From assembly GCA_046294495.1 (NCBI GenBank), contig JBKBKV010000009.1:1-46844 (forward strand): a stretch of DNA of 46,844 nucleotides, written 5' to 3'. Made by a program: the position numbers and the translations under genes. The notes beneath the pieces are model-generated. The model was given only the letters and a program-made list of their open reading frames with translations. It had not been told where the DNA came from and did no database searches. Below, piece after piece: positions 1 to 8,339 of this stretch (position 1 is the first letter of the stretch; each line of letters opens with the position of its first letter). The stretch is from HRBIN23 sp046294495. Lineage in GTDB: Bacteria; Chloroflexota; Dehalococcoidia; Lucifugimonadales; HRBIN23.

Positions 1-791
1 ATGGCTGGGCGCCCTTTTTTGAGCTCTACGATCTCGGCCTTGGCCCGCAGAAGCACCCTCCCCTGCCCTGTTGCGTAGGCGCGCAGGAGGCTCTGGCGCC
101 CCTCACCTGCCAGCACGACGCCCCCGGTGGGGAAGTCGGGGCCTTGCACCCACCGAAGCAACGCCTCTACGCCCGCATCGGGGTGGTCAATAAGGTGCAC
201 AATGGCGTCGCAGACCTCTGAAAGGTTGTGTGGTGGTATGGAGGTGGCCATGCCTACGGCGATGCCGCTGGCCCCGTTCACCAGCAGATTGGGCAGGCGG
301 GCGGGGAGCACCACCGGCTCCTGCAGGGAGCCGTCAAAGTTGGGGGTGAAGTCTACCGTTTCCCGCTCAATATCGGCCAGCATCTCCTCCGAGATTGGGG
401 CCAGGCGTGCCTCGGTGTAGCGCATAGCGGCTGGGGGGTCGTCATCTATAGAGCCGAAGTTGCCCTGGCCGTCCACCAGAGGGTAGCGCAGGGTGAAGTC
501 CTGGGCCATGCGCACCATGGCATCGTAAACTGGGGCGTCGCCGTGGGGGTGGTATTTGCCCAGCACCTCCCCCACGATACGGGCCGACTTCTTGTATGGG
601 GAACCTGGGCGCAGGCCCAGTTCGTGCATTGCGAAGAGGATGCGCCTCTGGACTGGCTTGAGGCCGTCCCGCACATCGGGCAAGGCCCGCGCCACGATTA
701 CAGACATGGCGTAGTCCAGGTAAGAAGAGCGCAGTTCCTCTTCTACGCGGACAGGGGTAAGGACTTTGGCGATAGAGGCTCCCGACACCAT
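1..791 (-). CDS. gyrA: DNA gyrase subunit A, N-terminal part (runs off window)
   Basis: Breakage-reunion subunit of the type IIA topoisomerase that supercoils DNA in the cytoplasm. The visible 263 codons cover the winged-helix/tower start: a YAMSVIVARALPDVRDGLKPVQRRI block (residues 27-51, listed here as the family signature), the quinolone-determining loop HPHGDAPVYD at 81-90, and the active-site tyrosine Tyr125 in MRYTEARL. DFTPNFDGS and LVNGASGIAVGMAT follow, as in GyrA. I chose the ATG at 791 because the upstream MFS gene stops at 794, leaving a 2-base gap typical of coupling. The position equivalent to E. coli Ser83 is Ala86, and the next residue is Pro. GyrA is preferred over ParC from these motifs, but the C-terminal GyrA box lies outside the window. 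Confidence 0.95.
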   Translation of the reverse strand, partial: MVSGASIAKVLTPVRVEEELRSSYLDYAMSVIVARALPDVRDGLKPVQRRILFAMHELGLRPGSPYKKSARIVGEVLGKYHPHGDAPVYDAMVRMAQDFTLRYPLVDGQGNFGSIDDDPPAAMRYTEARLAPISEEMLADIERETVDFTPNFDGSLQEPVVLPARLPNLLVNGASGIAVGMATSIPPHNLSEVCDAIVHLIDHPDAGVEALLRWVQGPDFPTGGVVLAGEGRQSLLRAYATGQGRVLLRAKAEIVELKKGRPA

Positions 792-793
792 AT

Positions 794-2002
794 CTACACT
801 CCATCGGCAGGCTGGGCGCGGCCCCAGCCTGCGTCTCTGAACATGGCAACTAACAGGGCCAATGCCACCACTTCCAGGATAACAGAAAAGGCCACCAGCC
901 ACCCGATGCCCACTGGGTAGAGGGCCCCCATTGTGGCGCTCCCTGCAAACCAGGCTACCCCATACACCGCGTGGAAAACGCCAAAGGCCGCCCCACGGCG
1001 CTCTACAGGGGCGAAGGAGGCCACCGCCGCACGGAGCACCGTCTCATGGGCGCCCAGCACAATCCCCCACAAGAGCACCCCAGCCACCGCCAGCCCAGGG
1101 GTGTGAGAGAAGGTCAGGGGGACAATGGGGAGGCTCAACAGAGGCACCAGCGCCAGGACACGCAGGCCCACACGGTCAAACCAGCGCCCTATCAACAGGG
1201 CCGTTACAGCGTCCACGCCCATAGCCAGGGCAAAGAGCAGGGGGATGTGGGCATCGGTAACCACCTTCGCCACTTTTAAGTGGTATCCCACCATCTGGAA
1301 GTGGGCATACCCCGCTATGCTCACACCTGTGAAGGCCAGATACAGCCAGAAGGGAAGTGGGAACCGCCCAGCGCCTCCCCCCGATGCAACAGCCTTGGGC
1401 GCCTCCAAACCCAGGGGATTGGGAAACCGCCAGCGCGCCAGGGCCAATGTCAGCAGGGCGAGGGCCGCCGGCACCGCCAGCACCCCAAAGCCCCACCGAT
1501 AGCCATGTGTAAGAGCCAAGACGGCCGCCACCACCAGAGGCCCCGCCACAGCGCCCACCTGGTCTATCGCCTCGTGCACCCCGAAGGCCCACCCTCTCCC
1601 TATAGATGCTGCGGCATAAGCGAGCATAGCATCCCGTGCTGGAGTGCGCACCGCCTTGCCTATCCGCTCCGCCACGATGAGGGCCGAGGCCGTCTCCCAG
1701 CGGCCAGCCAGGGCCAGCAGGGGCACTGCCCCCATGTTCACCAGGTAACCCAGGATGGTGATGTCCCAATAGCGGCGGGTGCGGTCGGCCAGGAAGCCGG
1801 AGGGTAGGCGCAGGGCGTAGCCCATTACCTCTCCCAGGCCGGCGACAAAGCCAACCACGCTGGCATTGGCCCCTAGTGAGGCCAGGAAGGGGCCGGTGAT
1901 GCTCCGCGCCCCCTCGTAGGCCATATCGGCGAAGAGGCTTACCACCCCCAGCAGGAGGACAAAGCCCATACCCACCCGCGACAGAGCATGGGGTCTCATC
2001 AT
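794..2002 (-). CDS. MFS transporter
   Basis: A 402-residue integral membrane protein with about twelve hydrophobic segments, fitting the major facilitator superfamily. An N-terminal half with FADMAYEGARSITGPFLASL and a cytoplasmic LADRTRRYW loop (near residues 70-80) resembles the A-motif loop of MFS carriers; the second half begins near LPFWLYLAFTGVS after a charged central loop. The substrate cannot be read from the sequence. Its ATG overlaps the TGA of the upstream methyltransferase gene (ATGA) and its stop lies 2 bases before gyrA, so all three are probably co-transcribed and translationally coupled. It could be a drug or metabolite exporter; I would not choose. Confidence 0.85.
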   Translation of the reverse strand: MMRPHALSRVGMGFVLLLGVVSLFADMAYEGARSITGPFLASLGANASVVGFVAGLGEVMGYALRLPSGFLADRTRRYWDITILGYLVNMGAVPLLALAGRWETASALIVAERIGKAVRTPARDAMLAYAAASIGRGWAFGVHEAIDQVGAVAGPLVVAAVLALTHGYRWGFGVLAVPAALALLTLALARWRFPNPLGLEAPKAVASGGGAGRFPLPFWLYLAFTGVSIAGYAHFQMVGYHLKVAKVVTDAHIPLLFALAMGVDAVTALLIGRWFDRVGLRVLALVPLLSLPIVPLTFSHTPGLAVAGVLLWGIVLGAHETVLRAAVASFAPVERRGAAFGVFHAVYGVAWFAGSATMGALYPVGIGWLVAFSVILEVVALALLVAMFRDAGWGRAQPADGV

Positions 2003-2865
2003 ATAGGGAGCGCCCCTGGGGGGGCCAAGGGCCCAGAGGTCTTGTTCCGCGCATGGGGGGGAACAGGTTTGTCAAAGAGCATCACATACTCGTGCTGGAA
2101 GAGGTAGAGGCCCTCCCGGCGAGCACGGTAGCGCCACAGGTTGGTGCGCTTCCCCTTCCCCCGCTCGTTACCCTGGATATCCTTCACATTGATGGCCTTC
2201 AGGCGCAGGCCCGCCCTCCGGCACACCTCCATGCAATAAAACCCCAGGGGCACCCATTCACCTTTGGTGTATTTATCGCCGATAACTAGAGCCAGGTGCC
2301 TCCCAGCCGCCAGCAGGCGGACAGCGTTTTCTACCGCCAGGGAGAAGCGCTCCAGAAACGCCTTGATGGTAGGAGCACGGGAGAGGTCGCGCGGGTCGTC
2401 GCTGAATTTGATGATGTCGTGGTAGGGAGGATGGAGAATGAGACAGTGGGCGTTGAGGAAGCCCAGGCGTTCTATCTCTTCCTGCACCCGCTGGGCGGCA
2501 GCCTGCTCACAGGCGTCCAGCCCTCCCAGCAAAATGGTGCGCACCCCATAGGGGTTCTCGGCCTGCTCTACCAGTTCCTTGGCGCGCCGGGCCACCCAGG
2601 GCACCAGTTCCACACCGATGCCGTGCCTGCCCAGCCTACGGCACTCAATGAGGGTAGTCCCCAGCCCGCAGAAGAGGTCTACCACCACCTCGCCCGGGTG
2701 GGTGAAGCGGCGCATAATCTGGTTAGGTATCTGGGGGACGAAGTTGCCCCAGTATTCGGAGGTGTGGACGCTGGAGTTATCCCTCCGCCCCAGGAGCCAG
2801 AGGGACCCCAGGATAAGGTCGTCGCCTCGGTTTAGAGGGGTATTACGCCGAAGGCCCACGGCCAC
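1999..2865 (-). CDS. DNA methyltransferase of the N4/N6 amino family, atypical HPPY motif
   Basis: A 288-residue Rossmann-fold SAM-dependent methyltransferase. Residues 35-56 (SEYWGNFVPQIPNQIMRRFT) look like motif X, followed by the SAM-binding motif I DLFCGLGTT at 63-71 and then a catalytic-type tetrapeptide HPPY at 145-148, so the order is X-I-IV without an obvious target-recognition domain. The family consensus at the catalytic site is (D/N/S)PP(Y/F/W); His in the first place is unusual. The GTG start at 2865 overlaps the end of the nitrilase gene by 23 bases, and its stop overlaps the MFS start. No restriction enzyme is adjacent, so it is an orphan. An RNA or protein substrate is possible. 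Confidence 0.75.
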   Translation of the reverse strand: MAVGLRRNTPLNRGDDLILGSLWLLGRRDNSSVHTSEYWGNFVPQIPNQIMRRFTHPGEVVVDLFCGLGTTLIECRRLGRHGIGVELVPWVARRAKELVEQAENPYGVRTILLGGLDACEQAAAQRVQEEIERLGFLNAHCLILHPPYHDIIKFSDDPRDLSRAPTIKAFLERFSLAVENAVRLLAAGRHLALVIGDKYTKGEWVPLGFYCMEVCRRAGLRLKAINVKDIQGNERGKGKRTNLWRYRARREGLYLFQHEYVMLFDKPVPPHARNKTSGPLAPPGALPI

Positions 2866-3907
2866 CGGTTACCTGCCTTCGCAGCGATGCAAGCCCCTCC
2901 CGCACCTGCTCCCACTGCCCCTCCTGAGCCAGGCGCTGCAAGCGGGCCAGCGCCTCGTCCAGGGTGTCCTGTGAGAAGGCGTAGGGCACTTTGGGGGAGC
3001 GGTCCACCAGCAGGCGAAACACCTCTGGACGGGCATAGTGCCCTACCACATCCAGGGTGCTCTTCTCCTCTAGACATCGCTGGAGGTCTACCTCGGCGTA
3101 TAGGATAGTCTCTTGGTCATACACAGGGCCTGCCAGGAACTTGCCCTCGGGGCCGATGATGGCCGAACCCCCTCGCATCAGGGAGTCGGGGAAAGGCTCC
3201 ATCTCCTTGGCTAGGTCAAAGTCGGGGGGCAGGTGGGCCTTGCTCATCACCGAGGCCGATACCACCAGAAAACAGCGCCCCTCGTGGGCCATATGGCGGG
3301 CGGCAAGGAGGAAGGTCTCGGTGGCGGTAGGCCACACCGAGGCCGACACCTGCAATCCCTGGGCATAGAGGGCGTAGCGGGCCAGGGGCATCCAGTGCTC
3401 CCAGCAGATCAGTCCACCCAGGCGTCCTATGGAGGTGTCAAAGGCTTGGAGGGTGGAGCCATCTCCATAGGCCCACACCATCCGCTCGTGGTAGGTGGGC
3501 ACCAGTTTGCGGTGCACTCCCAGAAGACGCCCCTCGGGGGTGAAGAAGAGGAGGGAGTTATACAGGGTCCCTGAGTGGATGCGCTCATGGACACCTATAA
3601 CCAGGTAGACCCCTGCCTGGCGAGCGCTCTGCCCCAGGGCCTCCACCGCAGGGCCGGGCACCTCAACGCTGTTCTGGACAAGGCGGGCATAGGCGCGCTT
3701 GGACGGGGGGTAGTTCCAGCGGGAGACGGCGTTGGCCCACACGGGATAGCCGGGGATCCAGGTCTCGGGGAAGACCACCAGGTGCGCTCCGTTGCGGGAG
3801 GCCTCCAGGGCGAGGCGATGGGCCTTCTCCAGGCACCCCTCCAGGTCAAGGAAGGCGGGGGTAGCCTGGACAGCAGCGGCGGTGAAGCGCGGGAAAGGGG
3901 CGGGCAT
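2843..3907 (-). CDS. Nitrilase-family amidohydrolase (aliphatic nitrilase / cyanide-hydratase branch)
   Basis: A 354-residue carbon-nitrogen hydrolase. The Glu-Lys-Cys catalytic triad is visible as E48 (FPETW), K134 (HRKLVPT) and C168 (GGLICWEHW). The CWEHW/PTYHERMVW context and the length match true nitrilases (branch 1), which convert nitriles to carboxylic acids, rather than the shorter amidases. A substrate cannot be assigned. It begins 3 bases downstream of the glutamine-amidotransferase-like gene, so the two are likely in one transcript; both act on C-N bonds, which hints at catabolism of nitrogenous compounds (inference). Confidence 0.9.
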   Translation of the reverse strand: MPAPFPRFTAAAVQATPAFLDLEGCLEKAHRLALEASRNGAHLVVFPETWIPGYPVWANAVSRWNYPPSKRAYARLVQNSVEVPGPAVEALGQSARQAGVYLVIGVHERIHSGTLYNSLLFFTPEGRLLGVHRKLVPTYHERMVWAYGDGSTLQAFDTSIGRLGGLICWEHWMPLARYALYAQGLQVSASVWPTATETFLLAARHMAHEGRCFLVVSASVMSKAHLPPDFDLAKEMEPFPDSLMRGGSAIIGPEGKFLAGPVYDQETILYAEVDLQRCLEEKSTLDVVGHYARPEVFRLLVDRSPKVPYAFSQDTLDEALARLQRLAQEGQWEQVREGLASLRRQVTGGRGPSA

Positions 3908-3910
3908 GGG

Positions 3911-4627
3911 CTACACCCCAGGACTTCCGGCAAGCCGGGCCGCCCTCGCCTTCGCCTGCTCCACCAGTTCCCGGAAGAGGTTCTGAAAGTTGGGTGGAAC
4001 CTCCTTTGTTCGCTCCGGGTGACACTGCACCGCCACTACCCAGGTCTTCCCCGGATGCTCCAGGCCCTCAATGAGGCCATCCTCCAGGCTATAAGCCGAG
4101 GCAATAAGGCTAGGGGCCTTCTGGGCCTCTCGCAGGCCCTGATGGTGGCGCGAGTTAACGCGCACAACTCCCCCACTCCCCAGGGCTTTGGCTAACTTAC
4201 TCCCCAGGGCCACAAAGATAGGATGGTAAGACGACTCCCAGCGCCCATCTCGCCGCTCGGCCCTGTGGCCGGGGAGGTCTTGCAGGAGTTTCCCCCCCAT
4301 AACCACATTGAGGGCTTGCATCCCCCGGCAGATGCCCAGGATTGGGTAGTCCCGCTCAATAGCCAGACGCAGTAGGGGCAGTTCCACCTCGTCCCGCTGA
4401 CGCATCACCTCCACGCCAGCAGTGGGGTCTGGCTCCTCTCCGTAGAAGGAGGGGGCGATGTCCGGCCCGCCGGTCAGCAAGAGGCCGTCCACCTCCTCCA
4501 GCAAATCCTCGCTGGGGGCCGTCTCCTGGGGGGTGATGAGGCGGACCTCTACCCCATAAGGCATGAGGGCCTGCACATAGTCTCGCGCCCAGCGTTCGTC
4601 GGTGGTGGTAACGCCGATGCGTAGCAT
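3911..4627 (-). CDS. Gamma-glutamyl-GABA hydrolase-like class I glutamine amidotransferase (PuuD/peptidase C26)
   Basis: A 238-residue class I glutamine amidotransferase-type hydrolase. LLTGGPDIAPSFY near residue 60, the nucleophile elbow GICRGMQALNVVMGG (Cys near 108) and the catalytic QCHPERTKE near 205 are as in PuuD, which cleaves gamma-glutamyl-GABA in putrescine breakdown. I start at ATG 4627, which follows AGGAGGGCGG; the open frame continues upstream to 5074 but that extension is low-complexity, lies antisense to the FAH gene and crosses its promoter. A TATCCT-like -10 sits at 4647-4652 with no good -35. It heads the five-gene minus-strand run ending in gyrA. Confidence 0.88.
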   Translation of the reverse strand: MLRIGVTTTDERWARDYVQALMPYGVEVRLITPQETAPSEDLLEEVDGLLLTGGPDIAPSFYGEEPDPTAGVEVMRQRDEVELPLLRLAIERDYPILGICRGMQALNVVMGGKLLQDLPGHRAERRDGRWESSYHPIFVALGSKLAKALGSGGVVRVNSRHHQGLREAQKAPSLIASAYSLEDGLIEGLEHPGKTWVVAVQCHPERTKEVPPNFQNLFRELVEQAKARAARLAGSPGV

Positions 4628-4690
4628 CCGCCCTCCTCTGGCCTTCAGGATAGCACAATACCCTTCCGGTAGCCATGCATCCTGCTGGCA

Positions 4691-4719
4691 TTGACTGGCC
4701 CTTTGGGCATGGCTATACT
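4691..4719 (+). promoter_or_regulatory. Sigma-70-type promoter of the FAH-family gene
   Basis: TTGACT at 4691-4696 and TATACT at 4714-4719 are separated by exactly 17 bases. Transcription would start near 4726, leaving a short leader with AGAGGAGGAAAACG before the ATG at 4745. It lies in the 117-base divergent region between the PuuD-like and FAH genes. Confidence 0.8.
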
Positions 4720-4744
4720 GCGCCCAGTGTAGAGGAGGAAAACG

Positions 4745-5524
4745 ATGCGCTTTGCACGGGTGCGTCTTCACGGACGGGAACGCTACGCCCTGGTGGAAGG
4801 GGAGCGGGTGTGCATCCTGCGTGGAAGCCCCTTTGGGCGGTGGCAGGCTACAGATAGCGTTTACCCGCTGACCCAGGTAGCCCTCCTTCCGCCCACTCAC
4901 CCCTTGCAGGCATTGGGGGTAGGGGCTAACTACGCCGACCACATCGCCCAGGCGGAGGAGACCAGCGGGCGTGCCCACGCCGGGCGGGGTATCCAGCCCT
5001 GGACAAAGGGCACCGCCTCCCTGATAGGGCACGGAGCCCCCATCCTCATCACCAAAGAGGCCAAAGAGGTGCACTACGAGGCGGAACTGGTCATCGTGAT
5101 GGGGCGGAGGTGTCGGCGTGTAAGCCCACAGGAGGCGCGCCAGTATATCCTGGGCTTCACCTGCGGCAACGATGTGTCGGAGAAGGCGTCGTGGGAGAAG
5201 GACCTCTCCTTCTGGAGGGCCAAGGGCATCCCTTCGTGGGGGCCAGTGGGGCCGTGGGTGGAAACAGATGTAGACCCCACAAAAGGGCTGGACCTAATGG
5301 TGCGGGTGAATGGGGTGGAGCACCACCGCACCAACACCCGCCTGATGATCCACAGCGTTTACGACATTGTGAGTTACATCAGCCAGTATACCTGGCTCTT
5401 CCCGGGGGACATCATTTTCACCGGGGCGGCCGGGGTAACGCGCCCCTTGAAGCCAGGGGATGTGGTAGAGGTGGAGATTGAGGGGATAGGGGTCCTGCGC
5501 AACCCGGTAGTGGGGGAGGAGTAG
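4745..5524 (+). CDS. Fumarylacetoacetate hydrolase (FAH) family protein
   Basis: A 259-residue FAH-fold enzyme; relatives hydrolyse or isomerise fumarylpyruvate, acylpyruvates and 2-hydroxyhepta-2,4-diene-1,7-dioate in aromatic degradation. The core starts at LGVGANYADHIAQA (near 58), with metal ligands in HYEAELVIVMG (near 112-120) and GNDVSEK (near 141-145), and a C-terminal GDIIFTGAAGVTRPLKPGDVVEVEIEGIG block. The usual GTPxGV near the end is GAAGV. A strong ribosome-binding site AGGAGG precedes the start. It is a single-gene unit facing ruvB tail to tail with a 5-base gap. Substrate unknown. Confidence 0.88.
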   Translation: MRFARVRLHGRERYALVEGERVCILRGSPFGRWQATDSVYPLTQVALLPPTHPLQALGVGANYADHIAQAEETSGRAHAGRGIQPWTKGTASLIGHGAPILITKEAKEVHYEAELVIVMGRRCRRVSPQEARQYILGFTCGNDVSEKASWEKDLSFWRAKGIPSWGPVGPWVETDVDPTKGLDLMVRVNGVEHHRTNTRLMIHSVYDIVSYISQYTWLFPGDIIFTGAAGVTRPLKPGDVVEVEIEGIGVLRNPVVGEE

Positions 5525-5529
5525 CCAAT

Positions 5530-6570
5530 CTACATACCTTCTAGTCGCCCCTGGGCTGGGGAGGGGGCTTTCGGGTAGGGTAAGCCCAGGTATTCATAGG
5601 CCAGCCTTGTGGCCACACGCCCCCGGGGCGTGCGCTCCAGAAAGCCCCGCTGGAGTAGATACGGCTCATAGACATCCATCACCGTGTCTGGGTCTTCGCT
5701 TAGGGTGGCAGCCAGGGTCTCCAGCCCCACCGGCCCCCCATCAAACTTCTCCACCAGCGAGTGTAACAGCAAACGGTCCAGGGCGTCCAGGCCCAGGGCA
5801 TCTATATCCAGATGGGCCAGGGTCTCCTGCGCCACTGCAAGGGTGATACGCCCATCCCGCTTCACCTGGGCGTAGTCCCGCACACGCTTCAGCAGGCGGT
5901 TGGCCACCCGGGGCGTCCCGCGGGAGCGGCGGGCTATCTCCTGCAGAGCGTCCTCATCCGCCTCCACCTGGAGCAAGCGGGCCGAGCGTATCAGGATAGC
6001 CGTTAGTTCCTCGGGGGTGTAGAAGTCCAGGCGGAACACCAGCCCGAACCTGTCCCGCAGGGGCGGGGAGATGGCGGCGTAGCGCGTGGTGGCACCGATC
6101 AGGGTAAACGGGTGCACCGCAAGGCGAACCGCGTGGGCGCTATACCCTTTCCCCCACACTATGTCCAGGCGGAAGTCCTCCATGGCTGGGTAGAGCACTT
6201 CCTCCACAGCGGGGTGGAGGCGATGCACCTCGTCAATGAAGAGCACATCCCCCCGCTTCAGACGGGCCAGGAGGGCAGCCAGGTCACCCTTGCGCTCCAG
6301 GGCGTGGCCCGAGGTAACCCGCATCTCCGCCCCCAGTTCGTGGGCTACAATACCCGCCAGGGTGGTCTTCCCTAGGCCAGGGGGGCCGTAGAGAAGCAGG
6401 TGATCCATGGGTTCTCCTCTACCTTTGGCGGCCTGGATAGCGATCCCCAGGGTCTCCTTCACCTTCTCCTGCCCTACATACTCCCCCAGGGTCTTGGGGC
6501 GCAGGGCGCGATCCAGGGTCAGGTCGTCTCCCTGGGGGCGGCCGGAGAGCAGGCGTCGGGTGGTGGCCAT
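5530..6570 (-). CDS. ruvB: Holliday junction branch migration helicase RuvB
   Basis: The 346-residue AAA+ motor that, with RuvA, migrates Holliday junctions in recombinational repair. Walker A GPPGLGKT at 62-69, Walker B FIDEVH at 111-116, sensor 1 GATTRY, the arginine-finger region LRDRFG and the C-terminal winged helix (GLETLAATLSEDPDTVMDVYEPYLLQ) are all in place and the length is normal. ruvA and ruvC are not in the window. It follows the ThDP enzyme by 20 bases on the same strand. No LexA box is visible in front of it, so SOS control, if any, is not direct here. Confidence 0.97.
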   Translation of the reverse strand: MATTRRLLSGRPQGDDLTLDRALRPKTLGEYVGQEKVKETLGIAIQAAKGRGEPMDHLLLYGPPGLGKTTLAGIVAHELGAEMRVTSGHALERKGDLAALLARLKRGDVLFIDEVHRLHPAVEEVLYPAMEDFRLDIVWGKGYSAHAVRLAVHPFTLIGATTRYAAISPPLRDRFGLVFRLDFYTPEELTAILIRSARLLQVEADEDALQEIARRSRGTPRVANRLLKRVRDYAQVKRDGRITLAVAQETLAHLDIDALGLDALDRLLLHSLVEKFDGGPVGLETLAATLSEDPDTVMDVYEPYLLQRGFLERTPRGRVATRLAYEYLGLPYPKAPSPAQGRLEGM

Positions 6571-6590
6571 GCGCCTCCTCTGGACGAGGG

Positions 6591-8282
6591 CTAGCGGACA
6601 GTGGGCTGGCGCCCCTGGAAGACATCGGCGGCCCGCGCGGGGAAGGGCAACTCGTTGGGGTCTATGGGCACTTCAATAACCGCCGGCACCGAAAGGGACA
6701 GCGCTTCCCGCAGGGCCTCGCCCACTTCCTGGGGACGCTCCACATAGAAGCCCCGCGCTCCAAAGAGTTCTGCCAGACGGTCAAAGCGGGGGTTGGTGAT
6801 GTCGGCTTCCACATAGCGCTCGTTGTAGAAATACTTCTGATAGGCTTTCTCCGACCCCCACGAGTTGTTGTTCATAACAACGGCCACTAGGGGGACCTTC
6901 CACCGCACCGCTGTCTCCAGTTCCTGGACGCTCATCATAAACCCCCCATCTCCGCAAATAGCCACCACCGGCTGGGCGGGGCGCGCCATCTTCACCCCTA
7001 CTGCCATAGGGAAGCCAGAACCTACACAACCCAGGTCCAGGGAACTGAAGAAGGTGCCCGGCTGGTGGAAGTGGATACGCTCCGAGGCATAGCCAGTGGC
7101 GGCACCGGCGTCGGTTACCACCGATGCATCCGGAGGCAAGGCACGGCGCAGTTCATAATAGACGCGCTGGGGCTTGAGGGGAAGGGTGCTCAGGTTGCCT
7201 TCGGCGTCTAGACGGCGCTGGCGCTTCTCCCGCAATTGGGCGGCGAAGGTGAGGCGTGCCTCTCGCCCTGGCAGAGGGCCGGCCGTCTCCAGGGCCCGCA
7301 GAAGGGCCTTGGCCACCGCCTGGGCATCCCCCTGGATGCCCACAGCCACCGGGAAGTTGCGTCCTATCGCCTCAGGGTCTATCTCTATCTGCACAATCTG
7401 GGCGTCGCGGGAGAAGAAGCGGTAGTCGTAGAAGGTGGTGAAGTGGCCTAGGCGGGTTCCCAGGGCGAGAATTACATCAGCCTGCTGGGTCGCCTCGGCG
7501 GCCTCGGGTGTGCGCCCCAGAACGCCAATGTAGAGGGGGTGGCCGTTGGGAAGCACATCGGGGCGTCCGAAGGAGGCCACCACGGGGGCAGCCAGGAGAT
7601 CGGCCCGGCGCGCCAGTTCCCCGTGTGCGCCGCTCCACTTCACCCCACCTCCAGCAACGATGACAGGGAAACGGGCGCGGGCGAGGACTTCCGCCGCCTC
7701 ATGTATGCGCCGACTGTCCCCCTCCGGGCGCTGGAGGGGACGGGAGCGCTCAGGGGGGATGATATCCACCTCCAGGTCCCGGGCGTTGAGCAGGTCGCGG
7801 GGGATGTCCACCAGCACCGGCCCCATCTTGCCTGTTGTAGCCACACGGAATGCGTGGCGAAGGAGTTCGGGGATACGCTGGGGGCTGTTCACCTGGAAAA
7901 CAGCCTTGCAGACAGGGCGCAGAACGCCCAAGTGGTCTATCTCCTGGAAGGAGTCCCGGAAGAGGTGGGCCATCATAGGCGCACCGGTAATCACTACCAT
8001 AGGAGCGTGGGCCTTGTAGGCCCCGGCCACCCCCGTTACCAGGTTGGTTACCCCTGGCCCGTTGGTAACCATGCACAAACCAGGCTGGCCTGTAGCCATG
8101 GCGTAGCCCAGGGCCATAAAGGCTCCCCCCTCCTCGTGGCGCACCCCCACATAGCGAATGTCCTCCCTCCCATACATTGCATCCAGCACCTCCACGAAAG
8201 AGGACCCCACCACCCCAAAGATATACCTAACCCCTTCAGCCTTCAGGCATTCCACAACCGTCTGGCCTGCAGAAAGACGCAT
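6591..8282 (-). CDS. Thiamine-diphosphate-dependent enzyme, acetolactate-synthase-like large subunit
   Basis: A 563-residue three-domain ThDP enzyme. The activating glutamate is E50 in RHEEGGAFMALGYA; the middle domain includes VASFGRPDVLPNGHPLYIGVLG; the cofactor motif GDGGFMMSVQEL...NNNSWG lies near residues 440-470. The fold covers acetolactate synthase, glyoxylate carboligase, oxalyl-CoA decarboxylase, sulfoacetaldehyde acetyltransferase and others. No regulatory small subunit (ilvN) or ilvC is nearby, so a biosynthetic role is not supported. AAGGAGG precedes the ATG. A lone TATACT sits at 8319-8324 with no -35. Confidence 0.85.
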   Translation of the reverse strand: MRLSAGQTVVECLKAEGVRYIFGVVGSSFVEVLDAMYGREDIRYVGVRHEEGGAFMALGYAMATGQPGLCMVTNGPGVTNLVTGVAGAYKAHAPMVVITGAPMMAHLFRDSFQEIDHLGVLRPVCKAVFQVNSPQRIPELLRHAFRVATTGKMGPVLVDIPRDLLNARDLEVDIIPPERSRPLQRPEGDSRRIHEAAEVLARARFPVIVAGGGVKWSGAHGELARRADLLAAPVVASFGRPDVLPNGHPLYIGVLGRTPEAAEATQQADVILALGTRLGHFTTFYDYRFFSRDAQIVQIEIDPEAIGRNFPVAVGIQGDAQAVAKALLRALETAGPLPGREARLTFAAQLREKRQRRLDAEGNLSTLPLKPQRVYYELRRALPPDASVVTDAGAATGYASERIHFHQPGTFFSSLDLGCVGSGFPMAVGVKMARPAQPVVAICGDGGFMMSVQELETAVRWKVPLVAVVMNNNSWGSEKAYQKYFYNERYVEADITNPRFDRLAELFGARGFYVERPQEVGEALREALSLSVPAVIEVPIDPNELPFPARAADVFQGRQPTVR

Positions 8283-8339
8283 AGGAAACCTCCTTGTCTT
8301 CGCCGACTACCGCCTCAAGTATACTCCAAAGGGAAGGGC

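Noticed and set aside
1176..2075. 299-codon minus-strand frame inside the MFS gene
   Set aside because: Low-complexity Gly/Arg/Pro product from a shifted frame of a clear transporter gene; typical of GC-rich DNA.
4628..5074. N-terminal extension of the PuuD-like reading frame (to 5074)
   Set aside because: It runs antisense through the FAH gene and its promoter, lacks family similarity, and the ATG at 4627 has a good ribosome-binding site.
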